Part shown: positions 19,849-27,874 of the stretch, in pieces | Numbering within the stretch: the stretch's first letter is position 1 | How the letters are laid out: the number at the start of each line of letters is the position of its first letter | DNA from: Dolomitihabitans soli | Lineage (GTDB): Bacteria; Actinomycetota; Actinomycetes; Streptosporangiales; Streptosporangiaceae | NCBI RefSeq assembly: GCF_022213955.1 | Contig: NZ_JAKNTW010000008.1 | Span: forward strand, 372,001 to 436,000 | Length of the DNA: 64,000 bases | Reading direction: 5' to 3' | Translations under genes and position numbers: made by a program | The notes under the pieces: generated by a model | What the model saw: the letters and a program-made list of their open reading frames with translations, nothing else | Database searches by the model: none | Told to the model about the DNA's origin: nothing

Positions 19849-20499
19849 GTGCAACGGCTCGCGCTCTTCGACCTTGACAACACGCTCGTCGACCGCGCGG
19901 AAGGGCTTCGACGGTGGGCGGAGGAGTTCGTCGCCGAGCGGCGTCTGGATATCGGTGACGTTGAGTGGATGATCGAGGCGGACGGGGACGGGTTTGTCCC
20001 GAAGGAGGCCTTCTTCACCCGTGTTCGGGAGCGGTTCGAGCTCCAGGACTCGGTGGAGGACCTGTGGGCGCGGTATCGTTCCCGCCATCCACGGCTGATC
20101 CCGCCCTTCCCCGGTGCCCTCGACGGACTTGGCCGACTGAGGGATGCCGGCTGGAGGACAGGAGTGGTCACCAACGGTTTCGCGGATGTCCAAATGTCCA
20201 CGCTCGTCTGTAGCGGTGTGGGCGATGTCGTGGACGGTTGGGCAATCTCCGGTGCGGAGAGAGTTCGTAAGCCCGATGCCAGGCTGTTCGCGATCGCCGC
20301 GCGGCGCTGTGGGATGACCTTGTCCGACGGCGGATGGATGATCGGGGACAGCGCCTCGGCCGACATCGGGGGCGGGCAGATCATCGGCCTGCGAACCGTG
20401 TGGATCGACCGTGGTCGTCCTTGGCCTGGCGAACTCCAGCAGCCCGACCACATCATCTCCGAGGTGACAGACGCCATCGAACTTCTGCTGACGTCGTAG
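19849..20499 (+). CDS. HAD-superfamily hydrolase
   Basis: The 216-residue putative small-molecule phosphatase has motif I FDLDNTLVDRAEG, motif II VVTNG, motif III Lys in RKPDARLF and motif IV GDSASADIGGG. A helical cap is predicted between motifs I and II. GTG 19849 begins directly at the first beta strand. It is divergent from the methyltransferase and convergent with the GNAT-like gene. The substrate is unknown. Confidence 0.9.
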   Translation: MQRLALFDLDNTLVDRAEGLRRWAEEFVAERRLDIGDVEWMIEADGDGFVPKEAFFTRVRERFELQDSVEDLWARYRSRHPRLIPPFPGALDGLGRLRDAGWRTGVVTNGFADVQMSTLVCSGVGDVVDGWAISGAERVRKPDARLFAIAARRCGMTLSDGGWMIGDSASADIGGGQIIGLRTVWIDRGRPWPGELQQPDHIISEVTDAIELLLTS

Positions 20500-20528
20500 G
20501 CGGGCAGCGAACGCGCTGAGCGAGTCAT

Positions 20529-21086
20529 TCATGATTGCCGCTCACCCGTCCGTGACGTCCTGGTGATCTCCCAGAGGACACGTGTCACCCCGTCAGTGCC
20601 GTGCGACTGCCTGCGCCGGGCAAGGGCGTCCCGCTCGGTGTGGGTGGGGCGAATGGCCACGCGGCGGAGGCCGGCGGCGCGGAGGCTGGTACCTGGTTCG
20701 CTGGCGAGGGCGTAGGTGATCAGTCGCCGGTAGCCCATGGCCTTGGCGGCGCGCCAGGCTGCGGATAGGAGGGCGGAGCAGGCGTTCGGGGTGCCGTCGG
20801 TGGACAGGCGGGTGATCTCGATCGTGTGGCCGTCGTCGAAGGCTCGGATGATGGGGCGGTCGGCGATGACAACGCCGACGAGGGTGCCGTCGGTGGTGTT
20901 GACGCCGATGGCGTAGTTGCCACCCTGGGGTGAGAGCAGGTACCGGTGGGACCAGGCGACGAATGCCCGGGCGGTCCTCAGGGTGATCGGTGCGATGACC
21001 AATTCCCGTTGATCGATCTTCCTTGCGTATTTTTTGTCGGCATTCTGGGCGTGGAGTGATGGTTGGACGCTGAACAGCGCTGTCAT
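20529..21086 (-). CDS. GNAT-like protein of phages and ICEs (XF1762-like)
   Basis: The 185-residue protein resembles the XF1762-type N-acetyltransferase-like family found beside phage and ICE methyltransferase genes. Visible marks are WSHRYLLSPQGG near the N-terminus, GVVIADRP and ITRLSTDGTPNACSALLSAAWRAAKAMGY, corresponding to the strand and acetyl-CoA-binding helix, and TYALASEPGTSLRAAGL. The family assignment is from memory of these motifs and no substrate is known. The start has only a weak ribosome site (GAGGAAA, distant). Confidence 0.7.
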   Translation of the reverse strand: MTALFSVQPSLHAQNADKKYARKIDQRELVIAPITLRTARAFVAWSHRYLLSPQGGNYAIGVNTTDGTLVGVVIADRPIIRAFDDGHTIEITRLSTDGTPNACSALLSAAWRAAKAMGYRRLITYALASEPGTSLRAAGLRRVAIRPTHTERDALARRRQSHGTDGVTRVLWEITRTSRTGERQS

Positions 21087-21320
21087 GGTTCGTTGGGGCG
21101 TTTCCTCAGATGGTCGTCAGTTCAGCGCCCGGCACTGGCAGACCGCTGGCACCTCGCTGTGACCTGCGGTAACTCAACTGGCAACACCATCAGCAGGTCG
21201 GGTAAGAAATAGTCGGAATTAATTTCCGGAAGGCGCCACAGGTTCTGCCAGAGGTTTGCCTAAACGGGTCTCTAAACCAAGTTGCGAGAAGCGAATTTCC
21301 TCGCGCCGTGGAGTGACCCG

Positions 21321-22514
21321 ATGGAATCCGAAATGCACGACCGTTCGCCCATGGATGCCGCTGAGCACCTGTTCCAACTCGTGGCGTGCGAGCCGTACGG
21401 CCTGGCCGTCAACGGCACCCTGGCACCTGATCTGCCCCAGCGCCGCGTCGCACTGGAGGAGCTGCGCCGGCTGCTGACCCACCCGCTGATGAGCAACGCC
21501 ACGCGTGATCTGGTGTGGCGGGAGCTGGTCACTCGCGCTCGGGTGCTGGGGGCGATGTGGGTGGTCGGCGCTGTCGGGGTGGCGTTGCCCGGGTTGCGTG
21601 CCATCGCCGGGCGGATCACCTCCGGGTACGTCGCGGGGGACGCGGCTGACATCGACCATGAGGTGCTGAGCAGCTTTATCAAGGCGGTCCGCAGCATCGA
21701 GGTGGACCAGCCCAGCATCCGTCCCCGGTTGTACGACGAGGCCCGCCTCGCCGGGGAACGGCTCCGCAGACTCGCCGAGTCCGGCACCTGCCACCGGCTG
21801 CCGATCAATGTGTCGGTGCCACCGGCACACCCATCGAGCCATCCGGAGACCGGGGGCGTCCCCGACTGCCTGTCCCAAACGATCACCTCGCCCTGTGTCG
21901 GAGATGCAGGGGCGGAAGCTTCCGCGCGGAGCCGGGATTCCTCAGATATCCCATCCGAGCTCCACCAGCCGAAGGGAGGCCGGGGCACTACCCCTGGCTC
22001 CGCGCGGATCTCAACGGCAACCAGTAGGGCAACGCCATCGCGACGACCGCAGGACGCACCGGCGGTCGAAGGGCTGACGCGTGACGCGCCACTGCCGACT
22101 ACGCCGTGCCGTATGGCAAGTGGCGTTCAACGGCAGCGGCTGCTACCGGTCTTGCCCTGCCGTGCGGCAGTGCGTGTGTCGGTCATCGTGGGGGTCGCGG
22201 CATTCGTCGTGGCTGTCACTGCCGCTGTGGCAACCGGCGCGTTCGGCGAGAGCGGAGCGTGGGCGGCACCGCCTACAGACGCGGACCAGCTCGGCAAGGT
22301 CTTCGACAACCTCCGGAATTGGCTCATCGGGCTGCTTGCCACGCTGGCGACGCTGATGCTCACCATCGGTGGCGTGCGGTACCTGGTCGCCGGTGGCGAT
22401 CCGGGTGAGGTCCAGAAGGCCAAGTCCGCGCTCAAGGCGGCCGCGTTCGGCTACGCGCTCGCGGTGCTGGCCCCGCTGTTCGTCAACGTGCTCAAGCGTG
22501 TGGTCGGCGGGTGA
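21321..22514 (+). CDS. Fused ICE protein: helical N-terminal module plus VirB2-like pilin
   Basis: One open frame of 397 residues holds two parts. Residues 1-160 are an acidic, helix-rich region of a type I recall as a separate gene in actinobacterial ICEs. After a low-complexity linker, about residues 265-397 look like a complete T4SS pilin precursor: basic start (MASGVQRQR, ATG 22113), signal-like hydrophobic stretch, AWAAPPT, then two helices around GGVRYLVAGGDPGEVQKAKSALK. Either this is a real fusion or pilin translation begins at 22113. ATG 21321 has GGAG seven bases upstream; a TTG at 21282 is less likely. The gene opens the transfer operon, overlapping the next by four bases. Confidence 0.75.
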   Translation: MESEMHDRSPMDAAEHLFQLVACEPYGLAVNGTLAPDLPQRRVALEELRRLLTHPLMSNATRDLVWRELVTRARVLGAMWVVGAVGVALPGLRAIAGRITSGYVAGDAADIDHEVLSSFIKAVRSIEVDQPSIRPRLYDEARLAGERLRRLAESGTCHRLPINVSVPPAHPSSHPETGGVPDCLSQTITSPCVGDAGAEASARSRDSSDIPSELHQPKGGRGTTPGSARISTATSRATPSRRPQDAPAVEGLTRDAPLPTTPCRMASGVQRQRLLPVLPCRAAVRVSVIVGVAAFVVAVTAAVATGAFGESGAWAAPPTDADQLGKVFDNLRNWLIGLLATLATLMLTIGGVRYLVAGGDPGEVQKAKSALKAAAFGYALAVLAPLFVNVLKRVVGG

Positions 22515-24154
22515 CGGCGATGAGACGCCTCTCAGTTACAGCAACCGGCACGCTCATCGTTGCCGCTGCGGCAACCGGGACCGCCCCTGCCGCTGCCGCA
22601 GAACCCGTGCCGACACCCAGTCCTTCTCCGGCGGAAGAGCTGTCACCGCCCGACAGCGGTTTCGATATCGGCCTGGGCGGGTGGATCACGGACCAGATCA
22701 ACAGCTGGTTCGCCGAGCTGGTCGCACGGGCGATCAAGCCGTTGCTGGACGTGGTCGCCGCCACCCTGCTGGCCACCCCCAGCGTGGCCGGCCAGGCCCG
22801 GATCCAGGACCTGTGGCAGGTCACCGCCGCCCTGGCCAACGGCGCCTTCGCCATCCTGGTGGTCGCCGCCGGGGTACTGGTGATGGGGTACGAGACCGTC
22901 CAGACCCGGTACGCGTTCAAGGAGGTCGCGCCGCGTCTGGTGGTGGCGTTCATGGCCGCCAACTTCAGCTTCTTCCTCGTCTCGCAGGCGATCGACCTGA
23001 GCAACGCCATTTCCAGGGCGCTGCTCGGCCAGGGATTCGACGCCAGACGGGCCGCGAACGCGATCCGGTTCCTGATCGTCCCGCCGGCCAACTCCGAGAT
23101 CTTCTACATCCTGCTCGCGCTCGTCGCGGTCATCCTGCTGGTGCTTCTGCTGATCACGTTCGTGTTCCGGGTCGCCATGACCGCTCTGCTCGTGATCGCC
23201 GCGCCGCTCGCCCTCGCCTGTCTCGCGCTGCCGCAGACCAACGGCCTGGCGATGCTGTGGTGGCGGGCCTTCTCCGGCCTGCTGCTGATCCAGGTCGCCC
23301 AGTCCCTGACTCTGGTCACGGCCGTGCGGATCTTCTTCAACCAAGACGGGCGTGAGGCCGCCGGGCTGTTCGGCACGGGCCAGCTCTACAACCTGCTGCT
23401 CGCCCTCTGCTTGCTGATCATCCTGGTGCGCATCCCGGGCTGGGTCTCCCGCGCCATCTTCATGCAGCGAGGTCGCGGCTCGGCGATCGGCAGGATCGTC
23501 AAGTACGCCGTCGTCTACAAGCTCACCGCCCCGGGCCTGAACGCCCTTCACCTCGGGCGCGGCGGTGGCAGGGGGTCTGCCGCCACCAGAGCTGCGGCAA
23601 GCAGGGCGCTGGCGCTGGCGGCAGGACCTGCCGGTACGGCTGCCGCAGGTGTTGCCACCGCGGCAACGGCAGCTCGGTCGGGTGTCGCCACTGCCGCTAC
23701 GGCAGCGCGTAGCGGTACTGGGCCGACGATTCACGCTCCGACCTTCGCGCGCCGCCCGGCCCACTCGGCGGGCTGGGGACCGGCGCCGGTCGTGCACGCG
23801 CCCTCCGGTCCGGCGCTCCAGGCCCGCTACCGGTCCACGCCACGGCCGCAGCAGCCGATCCCGCCCTCCACCCCGGTGTACGGCTACCCGCGCGAGATCT
23901 TCTATGCCGCCGGTCCGGCCGGGCTGGGCCAGATGCAGTGGCTGCGTGGCCAGGACATGACCTCGCCCCGGGCGCCGCGCGGGGCCATCGAACCGCCGCC
24001 GATCTCCAACCGCCCGGTACGGCCGCTCATCGCGCCGAACGCGCCCATCCCCGGCACTCCCGAATGGCCGGAGAACCCGGGCACGCCCCGCCGCACCCCA
24101 CCACCAACCCCGCCCCGCCCTACCCGCGGCTCGCGAGGGGGTGAGCAGCGATGA
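22511..24154 (+). CDS. VirB6/TrbL-like T4SS membrane protein
   Basis: The 547-residue protein has a signal-like start (MTAMRRLS...APAAAAEP) and five to six hydrophobic helices between about 60 and 330, including FYILLALVAVILLVLLLITF. A long Ala/Pro/Arg-rich cytosolic tail follows. This organisation matches VirB6/TrbL channel subunits of actinobacterial conjugative elements. The GTGA overlap with the preceding gene and ATGA overlap with the following gene indicate coupled translation. Confidence 0.82.
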   Translation: MTAMRRLSVTATGTLIVAAAATGTAPAAAAEPVPTPSPSPAEELSPPDSGFDIGLGGWITDQINSWFAELVARAIKPLLDVVAATLLATPSVAGQARIQDLWQVTAALANGAFAILVVAAGVLVMGYETVQTRYAFKEVAPRLVVAFMAANFSFFLVSQAIDLSNAISRALLGQGFDARRAANAIRFLIVPPANSEIFYILLALVAVILLVLLLITFVFRVAMTALLVIAAPLALACLALPQTNGLAMLWWRAFSGLLLIQVAQSLTLVTAVRIFFNQDGREAAGLFGTGQLYNLLLALCLLIILVRIPGWVSRAIFMQRGRGSAIGRIVKYAVVYKLTAPGLNALHLGRGGGRGSAATRAAASRALALAAGPAGTAAAGVATAATAARSGVATAATAARSGTGPTIHAPTFARRPAHSAGWGPAPVVHAPSGPALQARYRSTPRPQQPIPPSTPVYGYPREIFYAAGPAGLGQMQWLRGQDMTSPRAPRGAIEPPPISNRPVRPLIAPNAPIPGTPEWPENPGTPRRTPPPTPPRPTRGSRGGEQR

Positions 24155-25083
24155 CCTGGACCGACACGGTTCGTATCCCCGCCGACGTCGAAGCCCCCGA
24201 CAAGATCATCGGTTCGTTCACCGCACGCCAGGTCATCATCCTCGGCGGTACCGGCGCCCTCATCTACGGCGCCTACCTGGCCTTCGGGGAACGGATCCCG
24301 CTCCTGGCCTTCGCAGCCGTCGCCCTGCCCGTCGCGGTCGCCGGGATCCTCCTGGCGGTCGTGCGGCACGACGGCGTCAGCCTGGACCGGTACCTGCTGG
24401 CCGCCCTCCACCACCAGCACAACCCCAAACAGCTGGTCACGGCCCCCGAAGGCATCCCGGCCGCACCGGCGTGGATCGCTGCCGACCCCGGCCGGCTACC
24501 CGCCCCGCTCCGGCTGCCCGCACAGGGAATCGGCCACGACGGCCTGATCGACCTCGGCCCCGACGGAGTCGCGGCCGTCGCCGAGGTCTCCACCGTCAGC
24601 TTCGCCCTGCGCACCCCCGACGAACAGGACGCCCTAGTCGCGGTGTTCGGCCGCTGGCTCAACTCACTGTCCGGCCCCATCCAGATCCTGGTACGCGCCG
24701 AACGGGTCAACCTGTCGGACACCATCGCCGACCTGCACCACAACGTGCCGCACCTCCCGCACCCCGCGCTCGCCCACGCCGCCCGCGAACACGCCGCATT
24801 CCTCGCCGACCTATCCGCCCGGCACGACCTGCTCCGCCGCCAGGTCCTGCTGATCATCCGCGAGCCAGCCACCGGCTCACGCGGCCATACGGCCGCCGCC
24901 TCCCGAGCGGCGCGCCGGTTGGAGGAGGCATCCCGGGTGCTGGGCGCGTGCGGCCTGACCCTCAAGCTCCTGGACCCCGCCGCCACCACCGGCCTGCTGC
25001 TCGCCTGCTTCGACCCGACGACCCCACCCCCGCCGGACGCCGACCTCGCCCTGCCCGGCGACGTGATCGGAGGCCGCTGGTGA
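24151..25083 (+). CDS. PrgI-family T4SS inner-membrane protein (VirB3-like)
   Basis: The 310-residue protein starts with RIPADVEAPDKIIGSFTARQ, the typical PrgI opening. Two adjacent hydrophobic helices (about 30-50 and 55-75) and a soluble domain follow. PrgI/VirB3 proteins sit beside and help anchor the VirB4 ATPase, which follows here with a four-base overlap. Confidence 0.85.
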   Translation: MTWTDTVRIPADVEAPDKIIGSFTARQVIILGGTGALIYGAYLAFGERIPLLAFAAVALPVAVAGILLAVVRHDGVSLDRYLLAALHHQHNPKQLVTAPEGIPAAPAWIAADPGRLPAPLRLPAQGIGHDGLIDLGPDGVAAVAEVSTVSFALRTPDEQDALVAVFGRWLNSLSGPIQILVRAERVNLSDTIADLHHNVPHLPHPALAHAAREHAAFLADLSARHDLLRRQVLLIIREPATGSRGHTAAASRAARRLEEASRVLGACGLTLKLLDPAATTGLLLACFDPTTPPPPDADLALPGDVIGGRW

Positions 25084-26828
25084 AACTCCCATTCCGCCGC
25101 ACACCCACCCCGCCGGGCGGCTTCGGCCCTGACGCGGTGGAGATCCAGCCCCGCCGCATGCGCGTCGGGGAGGGGTATTGCGCCACGCTCACGATCAGCG
25201 GCTACCCGCGCGAGGTGACACCCGGCTGGCTGGAGCCCCTGCTCACCTACCCCGGCCGCCTCGACGTGTCGCTCCACATCGAACCGGTGCCCTCGCTCGT
25301 CGCCTCCGACCGGCTCCGCAAACAACTCGCCCGCCTCGAATCCGGGCTCCGCACCGACCACGAACACGGCCGACTGCTCGATCCCGGCACCGAAGCCGCC
25401 GCACAGGACGCCCACGACCTGTCCTCCCGAATCGCCCGCGGCCAAGCCAAACTGTTCCGCGCCTCGATCTACCTCACCATCCACGCCACCACCCCCGACG
25501 AACTGGACGACGCCTGCGCCCAGGTCCGCGCCCTCGCGGCCTCACTGCTGCTGGACGCCCGCCAAGTCACCTTCCGCCAACTCCAAGGATGGATCTCCTC
25601 CCTCCCCCTGGCGTACGACAACCTCGCCCTCCGCCGCACCTTCGACACCCCCGCACTCGCCGCCGCCTTCCCCTTCACCAGCCCCGACCTGACCGCCGAC
25701 CTCGGTCCCACCGCCGTCCTGTACGGCGCGAACCTCTCCAGCGCCTCACTGGTCGCCTGGGACCGCTTCGCCCAGGACAACCACAACTCCGTGACCCTGG
25801 CCACCTCAGGCAGCGGGAAGAGCTACCTGGCCAAACTGGACGCCCTCCGCTCCCTGTACGCCGGAGTCGAGGTCGCCGTCATCGACCCCGAGGACGAGTA
25901 CGCGCGACTGGCAAGCGCAGTCGGCGGCGCATACCTCCACCTGGGGGCGCCGAAGGTCAGGCTCAACCCCTTTGACCTTCCGCCCCAAAGCAAACCCGGC
26001 CACGATCCGCTCACCCGCCGCGCCCTGTTCCTGCACACGCTGATCGCGGTGATGCTCGGCGAAACACTCTCCAGCGCGAGCAAAGCAGCACTCGATCGCG
26101 CCATCCTCGCCGCCTATCGAAGCACCGGGATCACCACCGAACCCCAGACCTGGAAGCGCCGCCCGCCGCTCATGCACGACCTGGCCACCGCCCTGACCAA
26201 GGATTCCGATCCCACCGCCGCGGAACTGGCCGCCGGGCTCGCGCGGTACGTCACCGGCAGTCACAGGCGGCTATTCGACGGGCCGACCACCACCCGCCCT
26301 GACTCCCACCTGATCGTCTTCTCGCTCCGAGACCTTCCGGAGGAACTCAAGGCGGTTGGCACTCTGCTCACCCTGGACGCCGTATGGCGGCGCGTCTCCG
26401 ATCCCGGCAACCGACGTCCCCGCCTCGTCGTGGTGGACGAGGCGTGGCTGCTCATGCGTGACCCCGAAGGCGCCAAGTTCCTGCTGCGGATGTCCAAAGC
26501 CTCCCGCAAGCACTGGGCCGGGCTATCCGTGATCACCCAGGACACCGCGGACCTGCTCGGCTCCGACGCAGGCCAGGCAGTGATCGCCAACTCCACCACC
26601 CAGATCCTGCTCCGCCAGGCACCCCAGGCCATCGACAAGGTCACCGACGCCTTCCGCCTATCCGACGGCGAACGCCAGCTCCTGCTCTCAGCCGAACGCG
26701 GGATGGGGCTGCTCGCCGCCGGCCGCCAACGGGTCGCCTTCCAAGTGATCAGCAGCCCCTGGGAACACGCCACCGTCACCAGCAACCCCCAAGAACTCAA
26801 CGAACTCGACTCCGAGGAGGACCTTTGA
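25080..26828 (+). CDS. VirB4-like T4SS ATPase
   Basis: The 582-residue ATPase would power pilus assembly and DNA transfer. The N-terminal CagE/VirB4 region spans about 20-220. Walker A is ATSGSGKS (241-248), the strand after it carries AVIDPEDEYARL, and Walker B is RLVVVDEAW (about 448-456). The C-terminal AAA motor contains SKASRKHWAGLSVITQD. GTG 25080 has GGAGG six bases upstream and overlaps the prgI stop by four bases, so the longer open frame running back to 24141 is rejected as a start. Confidence 0.93.
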   Translation: MKLPFRRTPTPPGGFGPDAVEIQPRRMRVGEGYCATLTISGYPREVTPGWLEPLLTYPGRLDVSLHIEPVPSLVASDRLRKQLARLESGLRTDHEHGRLLDPGTEAAAQDAHDLSSRIARGQAKLFRASIYLTIHATTPDELDDACAQVRALAASLLLDARQVTFRQLQGWISSLPLAYDNLALRRTFDTPALAAAFPFTSPDLTADLGPTAVLYGANLSSASLVAWDRFAQDNHNSVTLATSGSGKSYLAKLDALRSLYAGVEVAVIDPEDEYARLASAVGGAYLHLGAPKVRLNPFDLPPQSKPGHDPLTRRALFLHTLIAVMLGETLSSASKAALDRAILAAYRSTGITTEPQTWKRRPPLMHDLATALTKDSDPTAAELAAGLARYVTGSHRRLFDGPTTTRPDSHLIVFSLRDLPEELKAVGTLLTLDAVWRRVSDPGNRRPRLVVVDEAWLLMRDPEGAKFLLRMSKASRKHWAGLSVITQDTADLLGSDAGQAVIANSTTQILLRQAPQAIDKVTDAFRLSDGERQLLLSAERGMGLLAAGRQRVAFQVISSPWEHATVTSNPQELNELDSEEDL

Positions 26829-27835
26829 TCACGCACGCCCTCTACACCGCCGTCATCGCCACCCAACTGACCCTGTCCTGCGGGACGATGCCTGCACCCG
26901 CACCCCGGCATAGCGCTCCCGTCTCGGCGACCGCGCCCTCGACACTGTCGAAGCAGCCACTGCCGTTGACCCAGGACAAGGCCCGCCGGATCCACGCCCG
27001 CTACCAGCGACTGGCCACAAAGGCCGCACACACCAAAGACGACAGCCTGCACCGAGCCGCGACCGGCCTGGCACTAAAGATCAGCAAGGGCGAATCCCAC
27101 CTGGCCACCTTGAGAAGGCAACAGCCGACCAAGCCAGCCGCCATCACCGATGCCCGATTCACCATCCCGCGCCCTCTACCGGGGCAGCCCCACTGGTTCC
27201 TGGTGTCCTTCACCCGCGCCGGATACACCACCCGCGTTCAGCTGATCTTCGCCGAAGCAGCCAACGGCTGGCGACTCGCCGCCGGCTCCTCCACCCCCGC
27301 CACACAGAGACTTCCGCAACCCGCCCTCGACCGTGACGGGCTGGCCACCGCGCTGGACGAACACACCGGCGGGTTGATCGGCTCGCCACGTCAGGTCGCG
27401 CACGCCCACGCCATCTCCCTGTCCACCCTGAACTCCCATCCTCAGGCACTCGCCCTGTTGGCCCCTGGCACCTACACCAGCGAGGCAGCTCAGTCCATGC
27501 GATCGGAGTACGCGGCGGCACAAGGCCGGTGGGCCCTGCGAATCAGCGCCCGTGACCTGCCGACGCTCTACACCCTCCGCACTCAAGACGGTGGCGCGCT
27601 CACCTGGTACGGCGTGCGCCAGACCCAGACCTACACCCGTGCCATCCGATCGGCGGCACCGATCAACTTCAGCAAGCCGAGCACCGCCCTGCTGAGCCGC
27701 GGCCGCATCTTCACCCGCCGCGCTGTCATCACCGCCGCCAGCTGGTTCCTGGCCACCATCCCTCCCACCACAACCCGCACCAAAGCCAGCGTCGCGGGCG
27801 ACTGGTACATCACCCTCGGCGTCCGCGGCTCATGA
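26825..27835 (+). CDS. Putative T4SS-associated lipoprotein
   Basis: The 336-residue protein has a short hydrophobic start ending in TLSCGT, a plausible lipobox with Cys19. The mature part is basic, partly repetitive in Ala/Thr/Arg, with a TYTSEAAQSMRSEYAAAQGRW segment. The TTG start overlaps the virB4 stop (TTGA) with AGGAGG four bases before it. Its position inside the operon suggests an extracytoplasmic transfer component; no family was recognised. Confidence 0.7.
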   Translation: MITHALYTAVIATQLTLSCGTMPAPAPRHSAPVSATAPSTLSKQPLPLTQDKARRIHARYQRLATKAAHTKDDSLHRAATGLALKISKGESHLATLRRQQPTKPAAITDARFTIPRPLPGQPHWFLVSFTRAGYTTRVQLIFAEAANGWRLAAGSSTPATQRLPQPALDRDGLATALDEHTGGLIGSPRQVAHAHAISLSTLNSHPQALALLAPGTYTSEAAQSMRSEYAAAQGRWALRISARDLPTLYTLRTQDGGALTWYGVRQTQTYTRAIRSAAPINFSKPSTALLSRGRIFTRRAVITAASWFLATIPPTTTRTKASVAGDWYITLGVRGS

Positions 27836-27874
27836 CATGTCGGATTCGGAATCGCCCGCAGCGAAGGACCTCAC

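Noticed and set aside
19801-20532. N-terminal extension of the methyltransferase frame
   Set aside because: It lies entirely antisense to the HAD gene and shows no methyltransferase sequence before motif I at 19800.
21214-21228. Inverted repeat CGGAA-TTAAT-TTCCG upstream of the transfer operon
   Set aside because: Arms are only five bases and no second copy was seen; too weak to call an operator.
22643-23797. 384-residue minus-strand open frame
   Set aside because: Antisense to the VirB6-like gene; no motifs and shadow-type composition.
24141-25079. Extension of the VirB4 frame upstream
   Set aside because: It overlaps the PrgI-like gene in another frame and is Arg/Pro-rich nonsense; GTG 25080 has a ribosome site and coupled overlap.
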